Notes: a model not told the origin generated them from the sequence alone. DNA of 64,000 bases from JAOARY01 sp045345765 (GCA_045345765.1 CP148265.1:1-64000); one strand, 5' to 3'; counted from the stretch's first letter, positions 7,853 to 17,211 are shown. Made by a program: numbers and translations.

Positions 7853-8998
7853 TTATTTAATAAATTTAGATAAGAATGATTTCTTTATACCTATCGCTTT
7901 TATAGGACATAATTCATGACAACAAAAACATCTTATACAATTATCTAAATTTATTTTTATTTTTTCATTTTCATAATCTATTGTTTTTGTTGGACAAACC
8001 TTTATACACTCTTTACATTTTACACATTTTTCTCTAATAATAAAAGGCTTTGGCTTTAAAAAATTAGAAATAAATTCATTAAGAAATTTAGGAATATAAT
8101 TCTCAAAGAAATCAAAGCTTCTAATTTCTGCTTGTTTAAAATCTAAAATTCTTATATTTTCTAATTTTTCACCTATAAGTTCTATTTCTTCTAAATTCTT
8201 ATCCAATAGACCTCTTTCCAATGCTCTTTTTATTGTTGGTACCTTAAAAGGATTTATGTTGACTATTTCACAAGCCTTCACATCTAAAGAATGTCCGCAT
8301 GAAGATACTAATATTAAATTAACATCTTTTTTATTTCCAGCTGAAGGCCCTTCCCCTTCCATAGCCTCAATTCCATCCATTATAATAAGCGATGGACTTA
8401 TTGTTTCATAAATATCTATAAGTAGATTTGTAAAGTCTTTTATCTTTGGCATTTTAAAATGATATTCAGCTTTCAAAAGACCTGGAATTACTCCAAACAT
8501 ATTCTTAACTCCACCAGTAAAAACAGCCATAGCATGAGTTTTTAATTTGCATAAAGATATTACATAATCAACATCTTTACAAGGATATATGCATTCTATA
8601 CTATTTACTAATTTTGAATTTCTTGCTTCTTTTTTAAAACTTCTTATATCATAATTCAAATTTACAAAATCAAATTTATCAACTACGTCCTTTACTCCAC
8701 ATATTTCATATAATTCCTTTAAGATTTTTTCATTATAAATACCACCAGGACTATCTGCAACAATAACATCACAATTTAAGTCTTCTAATTTCAAAAGCAA
8801 AGCTTCTAAAACAGCCGGATTTGTTGTTGTAACCTCATTAGGCTTTCTTTTCATAAGAAGATTCATTTTAATTAAAATTTTTGAATCTCTTTTGATATAA
8901 TTTGTTATTTTATTTTTTTCATCAAAAATCATATCAAATGTTTTTTTTAATTCTTTTATATCATATGAATAACATTTTTTAGCATATACCTTCTTCAT
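7853..8998 (-). CDS. DUF362 domain protein with C-terminal 2[4Fe-4S] ferredoxin
   Basis: A 381-residue protein. The N-terminal part is a DUF362 domain (about residues 40-280), with segments such as D-S-P-G-G and K-T-H-A-M-A-V-F-T-G-G-V-K-N-M-F-G. The C-terminal 70 residues form a bacterial-type double [4Fe-4S] ferredoxin with two C-x2-C-x2-C-x3-C-P patterns. The protein is probably a cytoplasmic redox protein, but no reaction has been firmly assigned to the family as far as I know. Its ATG lies inside the end of the upstream HAD gene (20-nt overlap), with AAAGGAG upstream. Confidence 0.88.
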   Translation of the reverse strand: MKKVYAKKCYSYDIKELKKTFDMIFDEKNKITNYIKRDSKILIKMNLLMKRKPNEVTTTNPAVLEALLLKLEDLNCDVIVADSPGGIYNEKILKELYEICGVKDVVDKFDFVNLNYDIRSFKKEARNSKLVNSIECIYPCKDVDYVISLCKLKTHAMAVFTGGVKNMFGVIPGLLKAEYHFKMPKIKDFTNLLIDIYETISPSLIIMDGIEAMEGEGPSAGNKKDVNLILVSSCGHSLDVKACEIVNINPFKVPTIKRALERGLLDKNLEEIELIGEKLENIRILDFKQAEIRSFDFFENYIPKFLNEFISNFLKPKPFIIREKCVKCKECIKVCPTKTIDYENEKIKINLDNCIRCFCCHELCPIKAIGIKKSFLSKFIK

Positions 8999-9815
8999 CT
9001 AGTATCTCCTTTAAAGCGTACGCTACTCCATCTTCATCGTTATTTAATGTTACAAAATCAACTTTTTGTTTTATGTATTCATCAGCATTTCCCATTCCAA
9101 CTGATAAACCCGCAATATTTAACATAGATAAATCATTTTCATTATCACCTAGTGCAATTACTTCATTTAATTTTATATTTAATTTTTCGCATAATAATTC
9201 CAACGCATTTCCTTTTGACACATTCTTCTTCATTACTTCTAAATTAGTTTTTAAAGAACTACTTATTTCTATATCCGAAATATTTTCTAATTTTTTTCTT
9301 AATTCTTTTAATTTACTAACATCTTCATCTATTATAAGTATTTTTAATATTTCTTTTCTTTCTTCTATTAATATTTTCTTAATATTTTTATCTACTAAAA
9401 TATTAAGCTTATCATCTTCATCTTTATCTTTATTCCAATCTAAATTAAATTTAGTGCTATATTTTTCTTCCTTTGAATAAAAAATTTCGTCATCATAACA
9501 ATGATAATAAATATTCATATCATCACATATATCTAATACTTTTTTTAATTTATTTATTTCAATGAAATTTTTATAAAGCACTTCTTTAGTTATAGGATTT
9601 TTAACTATACCTCCATTACACGCAATTATAGGCAAATTCAAATCTAATACTTTAGCAAAATACTTTGCCGAATCATACATTCTACCAGTTGCTATAGCAA
9701 CATTATATCCTTTATCCATAATACACTTTATAGTTTCTTTATTTCTTTTACTTATAGTTTTATTCGAACTAAGTAAAGTCCCATCCATATCTGTAACAAT
9801 TAATTTATATTTCAT
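8979..9815 (-). CDS. Cof-type HAD family phosphatase
   Basis: A 278-residue haloacid dehalogenase-fold phosphatase of the Cof/IIB subfamily. Motif I is D-M-D-G-T-L-L near the N-terminus (the first Asp is the nucleophile), motif II is the T-G-R segment near residue 44, the Lys of motif III is in S-K-G-N-A-L, and motif IV is G-D-N-E-N-D near residue 222. Such enzymes dephosphorylate sugar phosphates, flavin or pyridoxal phosphates; the substrate cannot be predicted. The ATG at 9815 follows AGAGGTG. Confidence 0.9.
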   Translation of the reverse strand: MKYKLIVTDMDGTLLSSNKTISKRNKETIKCIMDKGYNVAIATGRMYDSAKYFAKVLDLNLPIIACNGGIVKNPITKEVLYKNFIEINKLKKVLDICDDMNIYYHCYDDEIFYSKEEKYSTKFNLDWNKDKDEDDKLNILVDKNIKKILIEERKEILKILIIDEDVSKLKELRKKLENISDIEISSSLKTNLEVMKKNVSKGNALELLCEKLNIKLNEVIALGDNENDLSMLNIAGLSVGMGNADEYIKQKVDFVTLNNDEDGVAYALKEILDEEGIC

Positions 9816-9828
9816 AAAAACACCTCTA

Positions 9829-10437
9829 TTATAAATGATTTATATCATTTAATTTTTCTAAAACACTAAAATTATTTTCTATGTTTATCTTTGTAATACT
9901 ACAATTGTCTATCTTAAAATTCCAATGATATATGTGACTTTTGCTTATCAAATGAGATATTATACATCTTATAACACCAGCATGAGCACATATACAGATA
10001 TCACCTTTTTTATTTTCTAAAATATTTTCTAAACTATTTATAACTCTATTGTGAAAACCAATTATATTTTCACCTTTAATAAAATTATATTCAAATTGTT
10101 CTTCAATCATCTTTTTAAATTCTTCATTATGATTTTTTTTTATTTCTTTTATTGTTAAATTTTCAAATATCCCAAAATCCATTTCTCTAAAATCCAAAAC
10201 ATATTTTAATTCTTTTTTTGAATTTAGCCTCTTCCCTATAAAATAAGATCTTTTTAGAGGGCTTGTATATATATATTCGAATTCTTTATTTTTTAATAAT
10301 TCTATTGTTTTAAAACTCTGTTCCAATCCTTTATCGCTAAGTACAGAATCTGTAATACCACTAAATCTATTTTTTATATTATCTAAAGTTTGTCCATGTC
10401 TTATTAAATATAGTGAAATAATTTTAATCCCCCCCAA
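9829..10437 (-). CDS. Histidine phosphatase, probable alpha-ribazole phosphatase (CobC-like)
   Basis: A phosphoglycerate-mutase-type histidine phosphatase with the catalytic L-I-R-H-G-Q-T at the N-terminus and the second histidine in C-A-H-A-G-V near residue 150. Next to cobU and cobS the likely job is removal of the 5'-phosphate of alpha-ribazole or of adenosylcobalamin phosphate, the step done by CobC. The start is unclear. There is no ATG or GTG; the furthest in-frame option is TTG at 10437, which is part of the G-rich ribosome binding site itself. Alternatives are ATT at 10422 or 10419, 6 or 9 nt after a seven-G run, or expression as a -1 frameshift product of cobS, whose 3' end it overlaps. 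Other histidine phosphatases cannot be excluded. Confidence 0.82.
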   Translation of the reverse strand: MGGIKIISLYLIRHGQTLDNIKNRFSGITDSVLSDKGLEQSFKTIELLKNKEFEYIYTSPLKRSYFIGKRLNSKKELKYVLDFREMDFGIFENLTIKEIKKNHNEEFKKMIEEQFEYNFIKGENIIGFHNRVINSLENILENKKGDICICAHAGVIRCIISHLISKSHIYHWNFKIDNCSITKINIENNFSVLEKLNDINHL

Positions 10438-11177
10438 AAATAAAATAAATAAAAAAGTTCACTAAGTTCACAAATACAACCAAGTATATCCCCTGTTATT
10501 CCATCTATTATACCATATACATATATCTTTATTAATTTAACAAATAAAAATAATAAAACTAAAAAAGATAAATTGATTAATAAAAAACAATAATCATAAC
10601 TGTTTAAAATGAATATTATATTTAAAAATATAAAAATAAAAACATTAATGACTAATGTAAAATTACTAACTTTACCTATAAAAATATTTCCCATGCCATC
10701 TTTTCTTGGACTTTTAGCCTTATATGCAGCAATAACTATTGATAATCTACCTAAAATCGGCATAAAAAATATCGGAATTAAAATTTTGTTTTCAAAAAAT
10801 AATTCAAATAAATTTATTTTTAATAATAAATATATAAAAATAGCTAAAAGACCATTAGTCCCAACTCTAGAATCTTTCATTATTTCTAATATTTTTTCCT
10901 TTGACCTATAACTATATAGTCCATCAAACGAATCTGCTAATCCATCTAAATGCAAACCACCAGTCAATAAAATAACTATAGCCATAAGTATAATACTTGA
11001 TAATTTTACTTCTAATACTTTAAGCAATAAAAAAGAAAGGGTTATATAACCCCCTCCAAGAACCACTCCTATTAGAGTAAAAAATTTCATTCCTTTATGA
11101 AAATCTTTATCAAAACCAATATCTGCTTTAATTGGTATTCTTGTCAAAAACATTAACATTCCTAAAAAACGTTTCAT
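10404..11177 (-). CDS. cobS: Adenosylcobinamide-GDP ribazoletransferase (cobalamin synthase)
   Basis: An integral membrane protein of 257 residues with about six hydrophobic segments. CobS joins adenosylcobinamide-GDP and alpha-ribazole (or its phosphate) in the last steps of cobalamin assembly. The segment G-G-L-H-L-D-G-L-A-D-S-F-D-G near residues 73-86 is the signature of the family, and D-S-R-V-G-T-N-G follows near 102. The ATG at 11177 follows GGGGTAAATT. It lies 3 nt after cobU, and its C-terminus (W-G-G-L-K-L) crosses a G7 tract shared with the downstream phosphatase frame. Confidence 0.93.
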   Translation of the reverse strand: MKRFLGMLMFLTRIPIKADIGFDKDFHKGMKFFTLIGVVLGGGYITLSFLLLKVLEVKLSSIILMAIVILLTGGLHLDGLADSFDGLYSYRSKEKILEIMKDSRVGTNGLLAIFIYLLLKINLFELFFENKILIPIFFMPILGRLSIVIAAYKAKSPRKDGMGNIFIGKVSNFTLVINVFIFIFLNIIFILNSYDYCFLLINLSFLVLLFLFVKLIKIYVYGIIDGITGDILGCICELSELFYLFYFWGGLKLFHYI

Positions 11178-11180
11178 AAT

Positions 11181-11741
11181 TTACCCCTTTATTTTATTTG
11201 GTATCCCACTAATAACAAAATATACCTCATCGCTATTTTTTGCTATATATTGATTTATACGACCTACAATATCTCTATAAATCCTTGATAATTTATTTTC
11301 TGGAACTATTCCAAGTCCTATTTCATTTGTGACAAAAACAAAATCAATTTCTGATTTTTTTATAATTTTTATCATATTTTCAAACTCATTTTTAACCTTA
11401 GATTCTAATATATCAATTTCTTCATATGTAATACTTTCAAAATCTAAATTTTCATAAAAAATTATATTATTTACAAGCACAGTTATACAATCTAACAATA
11501 CAACATCTGATACATTTATAATTTTATCTAATTCTTTATATATATCCATTTTTATTTCAAAAGTATTCCAATTTTTCGATCTCTGTTGTTTGTGTTTCTT
11601 TATTCTATCTTTCATTCCATCATCAAAAGGAATTGCTGTTGCTATATACGATATTTTTTTGGATTTTACTTCACAAATATTTTCTGCAAAAAAACTTTTT
11701 CCAGATCTTGCTCCACCTGTAACAAGAGTAATTTTAGACAT
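11181..11741 (-). CDS. cobU: Bifunctional adenosylcobinamide kinase/guanylyltransferase
   Basis: A 186-residue CobU. It phosphorylates adenosylcobinamide and attaches GMP, making the substrate of CobS. The Walker A motif G-G-A-R-S-G-K-S is at residues 8-15, the catalytic region with H-K-x-Q-R follows around residue 45, and the D-C-I-T-V-L-V-N-N segment near residue 82 is typical. The open frame reaches further upstream, but the ATG at 11741 gives the family start M-S-K-I-T-L-V-T-G-G. It overlaps the DUF2225 stop by 8 nt, suggesting coupled translation. Only the late cobalamin genes are present, suggesting cobinamide salvage or biosynthesis genes elsewhere. Confidence 0.93.
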   Translation of the reverse strand: MSKITLVTGGARSGKSFFAENICEVKSKKISYIATAIPFDDGMKDRIKKHKQQRSKNWNTFEIKMDIYKELDKIINVSDVVLLDCITVLVNNIIFYENLDFESITYEEIDILESKVKNEFENMIKIIKKSEIDFVFVTNEIGLGIVPENKLSRIYRDIVGRINQYIAKNSDEVYFVISGIPNKIKG

Positions 11742-12456
11742 TTTCTTTACTCTCTTCATTTTCTTTATTTTTTTGATTTCTATATTCATCAGAAATATCT
11801 TGCCATAAATTTCTTGCCATCTTTACAATATGAACTTGTTTATAGCTTTCTGGATCATTTACTGATTTTTCAAGCCATTTTATAGCAAGTCTATAATCCT
11901 TGAATTTGAAATTCAAAACTCCCAAAATATATGCTAATACAGGTGGATTCATCCCCGTTATCGGAAATTTTTCATTAGAAAATGCATTTGTATATAACTC
12001 AAGTGCATGCTTTGTAAATTCCATTTCTTTTTTTTCAATTCCTTTATATCTATAAAACCAAGCGAGTTTCAATGCTAAATTAGCAAGATAAGAAGACTCA
12101 TAATTTAATATTTTTCCTTGATACAGTGCTAATTTATAAATACTTATAGCATCATCCAACTCTCTTTTTCCACCATAATTCCTTTGAAACCACAAAGAAG
12201 TTATTTTTTCTCTTATAATTACAACTTTTTCTTTTTTTAATTTCAAAAACCTGCCTTCAGTAGCAGCATAACCACAGAAAGGGCAAATCCAAATTCCATA
12301 AAAATAAGGATTTTCCCCTTTATAATGATTACAAAAATCCAAGTCTCTTTTTACAACCATACTCGAAGATTTTCTCATTATTTTAGTCATAAAATTTTGC
12401 TTGCACGCAGGACAAGTAATTTCCCTATCAAAAAGAGAATCAACTTTTCTTATCAA
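11734..12456 (-). CDS. DUF2225 family protein
   Basis: A 240-residue protein. The N-terminal part has two cysteine pairs, C-P-A-C near residue 15 and C-P-F-C near residue 58, which look like a zinc ribbon. The rest is helical, with TPR-like repeats (A-L-x-L-Y, A-I-K-W-L-E-K). This matches the DUF2225 family of Gram-positive anaerobes; no function is established to my knowledge. The start is TTG at 12456, placed about 8 nt after GGGGTG. It is between the VanW protein and cobU in the long minus unit; nothing ties it to cobalamin. Confidence 0.8.
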   Translation of the reverse strand: MIRKVDSLFDREITCPACKQNFMTKIMRKSSSMVVKRDLDFCNHYKGENPYFYGIWICPFCGYAATEGRFLKLKKEKVVIIREKITSLWFQRNYGGKRELDDAISIYKLALYQGKILNYESSYLANLALKLAWFYRYKGIEKKEMEFTKHALELYTNAFSNEKFPITGMNPPVLAYILGVLNFKFKDYRLAIKWLEKSVNDPESYKQVHIVKMARNLWQDISDEYRNQKNKENEESKENV

Positions 12457-12490
12457 AGCTTAAACACCCCGTATCTAAAATCTTATATTT

Positions 12491-13828
12491 TTAATTATTT
12501 TTCACACCAATCTTTACAATTTGTGTCTTTGGAGGATAATATGATTTAGATAGAAATTCTGTAGATAGTACTTTTCCATCTTTCATATATTGTCTAAAGC
12601 TTGTCACTTTATAACCTTTCCTTCCTTTTTTTTCTATAATTTTCTTTCCTAATTCCAAATTTAAATCTTCTATAGTTTTTATCGGCATAGGTATAACTTT
12701 ATTTATAACCGAATAAGTCCTAATATCTTTTCTATCACTAGCTTCACCATAAACTCTTGCAATCATTTTTCCATTTTGTGGTTTTACAAACAAATAAATT
12801 GCATTATTATTATTATTTTTAAATTTAAAATCTACATAATTCTGTACTACAGTAGCATCAAGACCTATTTTTATATAAGAAGACGGTATTGTATGGTTTT
12901 TTCTTTCAACTATCTCAAGCCCTGAATTCAAAACTGCATTATAAAGAGTCGATGATACTTGACAAATACCTCCACCAATAGAATCCTTTAATTCTCCTTC
13001 TATTATAACTGGAGCTAATTTGTATCCGCCACTAATTCCTCTTTGTCCTGTAACAGTATTGAATGAAAAAACATCTCCTGATTTTAGAATCATTCCATCC
13101 ATCTTACTAGAAGCTAATTCTATATTCTTTGTTCTTCCCCATACATTTGGATTAAACTTAGTTTCGTATTCTCCTAATAATGTATTTATGTGGTTAATAT
13201 CATCAATTTTTATATTAGGCTCTTTTTCTATTACTGCTACTTCTATTATATCATTTTTACAACCTGTTATATAAGATATTATTAATTTTTTTGTCTTTTC
13301 TTCGTCTACATAAACTCCATTAATATCATTAAAAAACTTAATATCTTTTCCCTCAAAATACAAATATGCATCTTTTGGCTCTTTATTTATTTGTGACGAG
13401 ATTTCTTTTATAATTTTTTCTATTTTGACATCATCATACTCATATTCAAATTTAATCTTTTCACTCTGTCCTTTTTTTAAGTCTATAATCTTTAAAATTC
13501 TATCTATATAAGATCCTTGTCTTCCAATAGAATAAGCCTTATCAACTGTCGATTTTACATCTAATTTTAAACCAAAATCTTCTTTTTGATAATTAAATAC
13601 AAAATCACCGTATTTTAATACATATTTTTTATTATAGCATAAGTTTTTTAAAGTATCTGTAGCTTCCTTTTTAGTCATAAGCGATACATTAATATCCTCT
13701 ATATAAACATTGTCATATATTTGATTATTCAAAACCACATTTTGTGCAAAAACAAAGCTACTCGTAAGCATTGCAATTGTTATTAATATACACGATATAC
13801 TTAGACCTAATTGATATTCTTTTTTCAA
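12491..13828 (-). CDS. VanW family protein with G5 domain, exported
   Basis: A 445-residue protein with an N-terminal hydrophobic segment (signal or anchor) ending near V-F-A-Q. Residues about 30-200 resemble the peptidoglycan-binding-type repeat found before VanW domains. The VanW domain follows, with F-S-F-N-x-V-T-G-Q-R, G-G-G-I-C-Q-V-S-S-T-L-Y-N-A and E-R-x-N-H. The last 80 residues look like a G5 domain. It is probably at the cell surface and involved with the wall, but the catalytic role is unknown. TTG at 13828 is chosen because GAGGTGG lies 8 nt upstream; a GTG 9 nt earlier overlaps that site. Confidence 0.85.
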   Translation of the reverse strand: MKKEYQLGLSISCILITIAMLTSSFVFAQNVVLNNQIYDNVYIEDINVSLMTKKEATDTLKNLCYNKKYVLKYGDFVFNYQKEDFGLKLDVKSTVDKAYSIGRQGSYIDRILKIIDLKKGQSEKIKFEYEYDDVKIEKIIKEISSQINKEPKDAYLYFEGKDIKFFNDINGVYVDEEKTKKLIISYITGCKNDIIEVAVIEKEPNIKIDDINHINTLLGEYETKFNPNVWGRTKNIELASSKMDGMILKSGDVFSFNTVTGQRGISGGYKLAPVIIEGELKDSIGGGICQVSSTLYNAVLNSGLEIVERKNHTIPSSYIKIGLDATVVQNYVDFKFKNNNNNAIYLFVKPQNGKMIARVYGEASDRKDIRTYSVINKVIPMPIKTIEDLNLELGKKIIEKKGRKGYKVTSFRQYMKDGKVLSTEFLSKSYYPPKTQIVKIGVKNN

Positions 13829-13838
13829 TACAACCACC

Positions 13839-14471
13839 TCAATTTTCTTGAATATAATGATTACAATACTCTCTTATACTGCATCTATCACATTCTGGTT
13901 TCCTTGACTTACAAATATATCGGCCATGAAAGATTAAAACATGATGCATTTTAGACCATCTTGTTTTTTTTATTTTTTCTCTAAGCTCCATCTCCACCTT
14001 TAATGGTGTACTTCCTATTGCTATTCCTATTCTTTTAGATACCCTAAAAACATGTGTATCAACCGCAATTCCATCAACATTAAATGCATTACTCAAAACT
14101 ACATTAGCGGTTTTTCTTCCTACACCAGGTAGTTTTATTAATTCTTCCATTTTATCAGGAACCATACCTTTATAATCATTCTTTAATTGTTTACATAGAT
14201 TTATTATATTTTTAGATTTATTTTTATAAAGACCAATAGATTTTATATAAGATATCAATGTCTCTTGATCTAATTTTAAAAATTCTTCTAAATCCTTATA
14301 ATCTTTAAATAATAATTTTGTAACTTCATTAACTTTTATATCAGTTGTTTGTGCTGACAATATTGTTGCTATTAATAGCTGAAATGGACTTTCATGATTT
14401 AATTCACATCTAGCATCTGGGTGCAATTCTTCTAAAGAATCTAATATTTTATCAATATTCTTAACTTCCAT
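13839..14471 (-). CDS. nth: Endonuclease III
   Basis: A 210-residue DNA glycosylase/AP lyase that removes oxidised pyrimidines in base excision repair. Visible are the helix-hairpin-helix L-P-G-V-G-R-K-T-A near residue 113, the catalytic lysine within it, the aspartate in V-D-T-H-V-F-R, and the C-terminal [4Fe-4S] cluster pattern C-x6-C-x2-C-x5-C. Length is standard. The ATG at 14471 follows GGAGG. It is the first gene of the long minus-strand unit, after the palindrome at 14496-14544. Confidence 0.95.
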   Translation of the reverse strand: MEVKNIDKILDSLEELHPDARCELNHESPFQLLIATILSAQTTDIKVNEVTKLLFKDYKDLEEFLKLDQETLISYIKSIGLYKNKSKNIINLCKQLKNDYKGMVPDKMEELIKLPGVGRKTANVVLSNAFNVDGIAVDTHVFRVSKRIGIAIGSTPLKVEMELREKIKKTRWSKMHHVLIFHGRYICKSRKPECDRCSIREYCNHYIQEN

Positions 14472-14495
14472 CTAAAAACCTCCTTTTATGATATT

Positions 14496-14544
14496 TTATA
14501 CTTATTTATCAAAAATACTTAGTATTTTTGATAAATAAGTATAA
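14496..14544 (-). terminator. Long palindromic terminator after queG
   Basis: A perfect 23-bp inverted repeat with a 3-nt loop, followed by T-rich sequence on the minus strand. It lies between the queG stop and nth and should separate the two transcription units. Sequence-symmetric, so it may act in both directions. Confidence 0.7.
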
Positions 14545-14552
14545 TTTTTAGA

Positions 14553-15446
14553 CTATAGATTGTTTTTAATCAATTCTATATTTCTAAGTAATACTTTCTT
14601 ACCTCTCCATGAAAAAGCCCTATCCTTATATATTTTTTTAAATTCTTTATTTGATAAATTTAAAAGTTCCTCTTTAGATAAATTCGTTTTTATACTTTCC
14701 TTAAATGCTCTTATATCAGTTTCTTTTATATTTTGATTATGGAAACATATATCTTGACATATATCACAGCCAAATATTTTTTTTGATTTATTTATTATAT
14801 CTTTTTCGAAATCTTTTAAATAACCTTTCTTTTGAGTTAAATAGGATGCACATCTGTTATAGTCACTATCATTTTCCTCTTTCAACGCATTTCCAGGACA
14901 ATATTTTATACATTTTTTACACTGAATACATTTCTTATCTAATGAAATATCTTCTTGTAAGTCTAAATCTGTGAGCATATAACCAATAAAAATATAAGAG
15001 CCATATTCATCATTTATTAGACTATTATTCAAACCAAAAAAACCAAGACCACTTTTATAACCTAAATATCTATCTATTAAAGGTCCATTATCTATAAACA
15101 TTTTATAATCAAAATTATAATATTTCATTTCTATTTTTTTTACATAATCTAAAAATAAATCTTTTATAATATAATGATAATCTAACACTTTGCAATACTT
15201 TGACAAATTACCATTTTCCATTTCCTTACTATAGTAAGGAAATATTGCAACAATTATTGATTTACAATCCTTCATAGTGTAGAATGGATTAATTTTTTCT
15301 TCTATTTCTTTTTTTTCAAACTCATTTTCAAGACCCACGGCTTTTCTATATACAAGTATTTTTTCCAATTCTTTAAATATTCTTGGTTTTACAATACCAA
15401 TTTCAAAACCCATTTTTTTTGCTATTTTTTTCAAATCATCCTTCAT
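14553..15446 (-). CDS. queG: Epoxyqueuosine reductase-like double-cluster protein
   Basis: A 297-residue protein of the QueG family, a cobalamin-dependent reductase for the last step of queuosine synthesis in tRNA. The N-terminal domain is DUF1730-like. Two [4Fe-4S] clusters are visible: C-I-Q-C-K-K-C-I-K-Y-C-P near residue 180, and C-D-I-C-Q-D-I-C further on. It is somewhat shorter than the longest QueG proteins. The ATG at 15446 follows AAGAGG. No other queuosine genes are in the window, so function rests on homology alone. Confidence 0.8.
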   Translation of the reverse strand: MKDDLKKIAKKMGFEIGIVKPRIFKELEKILVYRKAVGLENEFEKKEIEEKINPFYTMKDCKSIIVAIFPYYSKEMENGNLSKYCKVLDYHYIIKDLFLDYVKKIEMKYYNFDYKMFIDNGPLIDRYLGYKSGLGFFGLNNSLINDEYGSYIFIGYMLTDLDLQEDISLDKKCIQCKKCIKYCPGNALKEENDSDYNRCASYLTQKKGYLKDFEKDIINKSKKIFGCDICQDICFHNQNIKETDIRAFKESIKTNLSKEELLNLSNKEFKKIYKDRAFSWRGKKVLLRNIELIKNNL

Positions 15447-15495
15447 TTTAAAAACCTCTTCAAAAATAAAATAATAGCTTTATTATACTATATTT

Positions 15496-15563
15496 AAAAT
15501 AAATATAACAAATAAAAAGAATTGTTTAAAAAAACAATTCTTTTTATTTGTTATATTTATTTT
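15496..15563. terminator. 32-bp perfect palindrome after the symporter gene
   Basis: Arms 15496-15527 and 15532-15563 are perfect 32-base complements with an AAAA loop. On the minus strand the right place is between the symporter stop (15599) and queG start (15446), so it probably terminates the symporter transcript. It is much longer than needed for a terminator. Confidence 0.7.
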
Positions 15564-15598
15564 TTAATTTTATAAATATTCACTCAATTGAATATATA

Positions 15599-17053
15599 TT
15601 AATCTACAATTTCTTTTTTAGTTTTATTCTTATTTTCCCAGAATTCAGCACCTTTTATTCCAAGCTTTGAAGGATTAAATTCAAAATTTGTAACACCCTT
15701 ATTCTTTTGTTCTTCATAATCTTTTAATGCTATAAACGCAGGTTTTCTAAGAAGTATAATCGCTATTACATTAAGCCATGCCATTATTCCAACTCCTAAA
15801 TCACCTAGTCCCCAAGCTAATTCAGCAGTTTTTATAGTTCCATAGAATGTAGCTCCTAATATCATAATTCTTAAAATATTTATTAATAGTTTACCATTTT
15901 TATTCTTCATAATATAAGCAACATTTGTTTCAGCTATATAATAATAAGCCATTATAGTTGTAAATGCAAAGAATAATAAAGATATTGCAACAAAATAATT
16001 ACCAAACCCAGGCAAATTACTTTCCACTGCCATTTGTGTATACGCAGGTCCTATTTCAGCATTTATATTATTCACTATATAACCACCAGCACCATTTTCT
16101 ACGTTATAAGTACCACTTATAAGAATCATAAACGCTGTTGCTGAACAAACAAATAAAGTATCTATATATACAGAAAATGCTTGTACTAACCCTTGCTTAG
16201 CTGGATGGTCAACTTCAGCAGCAGCTGCTGCTTGAGGTCCTGTACCCTGTCCTGCTTCATTTGAATATATACCTCTTTTAACACCCCACGATATTGCCAT
16301 TCCTAATATACCAGCGAATGCAGGTTCTAAAGAAAATGCACTTTTGAAAATTAATGATATTACTGCTGGCAATTTACTAATATTCATTCCTATTATAACA
16401 ACTGCAACAATTATATATGCTATCGCCATAAATGGAACTACAATTTCTGCAACCTTACCAATTCTTTTAACTCCACCAAAAACTATAAGTCCTAATAACG
16501 CTGTAAGTCCAATACCTGTATACATAGGATTCAATCCAAATGCATTTTCTAGTCCACTTGCAATACTGTTAGATTGAACTCCTGGTAAAAACATTCCCAC
16601 TGCAAAAACTGTCGCTATTGCAAAAGTAAGTGAGTACCATTTCATATTAAGACCTTTTTCTATATAGTAAGCAGGTCCTCCTCTATATTCACCTTCTTGC
16701 TCTTCTTTATAAATTTGAGCTAAAACAGATTCTACATAAGCTGATCCAGCCCCTAAAAATGCAATCATCCACATCCAAAATATTGCACCAGGTCCACCAA
16801 GACCAATAGCCGTCGCAACACCTGCTATATTTCCAGTACCCACTCTACCTGAAACAGATATTGCTAATGCTTGGAAAGAAGAAACTCCTGCATCAGAATC
16901 TCCACCATCAACAAGAAGTTTGATCATATGCTTAAAATGTCTAACCTGCAAAAAACGCATAGAAAAAGAAAAATAAAGTCCTGCAATTAAACAAAGTCCT
17001 ATAAGTGCTTTACTCCAAACAAAACCATTTAAGATGCCCACAATTTCCGACAT
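15599..17053 (-). CDS. Alanine/glycine:cation symporter (AGCS family)
   Basis: A 484-residue membrane transporter with about ten hydrophobic helices. The AGCS family imports alanine or glycine with sodium or protons. Family motifs are visible: G-R-V-G-T-G-N-I-A-G-V-A-T-A-I near residue 70 and N-E-A-G-Q-G-T-G-P-Q-A-A-A-A-A near residue 265. Glycine uptake for the glycine reductase encoded 10 kb away is an attractive but inferred role. The ATG at 17053 follows AAAGGGG. It is a single-gene unit between its own promoter and the long palindrome. Confidence 0.93.
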   Translation of the reverse strand: MSEIVGILNGFVWSKALIGLCLIAGLYFSFSMRFLQVRHFKHMIKLLVDGGDSDAGVSSFQALAISVSGRVGTGNIAGVATAIGLGGPGAIFWMWMIAFLGAGSAYVESVLAQIYKEEQEGEYRGGPAYYIEKGLNMKWYSLTFAIATVFAVGMFLPGVQSNSIASGLENAFGLNPMYTGIGLTALLGLIVFGGVKRIGKVAEIVVPFMAIAYIIVAVVIIGMNISKLPAVISLIFKSAFSLEPAFAGILGMAISWGVKRGIYSNEAGQGTGPQAAAAAEVDHPAKQGLVQAFSVYIDTLFVCSATAFMILISGTYNVENGAGGYIVNNINAEIGPAYTQMAVESNLPGFGNYFVAISLLFFAFTTIMAYYYIAETNVAYIMKNKNGKLLINILRIMILGATFYGTIKTAELAWGLGDLGVGIMAWLNVIAIILLRKPAFIALKDYEEQKNKGVTNFEFNPSKLGIKGAEFWENKNKTKKEIVD

Positions 17054-17109
17054 ATAAAAACCCCTTTCATCATTTTAAAATATTAAAGTATTAATTCGAC
17101 ATTAAATTC

Positions 17110-17162
17110 ATTATATCATAAACAAAAGGCTTTGTATATCGTATTGTTCTTTTTATATACAA
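17110..17162 (-). promoter_or_regulatory. Symporter promoter with upstream inverted repeat
   Basis: An extended -10 on the minus strand (TG-A-TATAAT, hexamer at 17110-17115) lies about 55 nt upstream of the symporter start. There is no good -35, which suggests an activator. Upstream, TTGTATAT at 17132-17139 and its complement at 17155-17162 form an 8-15-8 inverted repeat that could be a binding site. Confidence 0.4.
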
Positions 17163-17178
17163 TTATTTTTTTAAATAA

Positions 17179-17211
17179 AAAAAAAGATAAAATGAAATTT
17201 TATCTTTTTTT
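17179..17211 (-). terminator. Terminator after the LytTR gene
   Basis: A perfect 15-bp stem with a GAA/TTC-type 3-nt loop, ending in seven T residues, lies 30 nt after the stop of the LytTR regulator gene. Confidence 0.7.
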
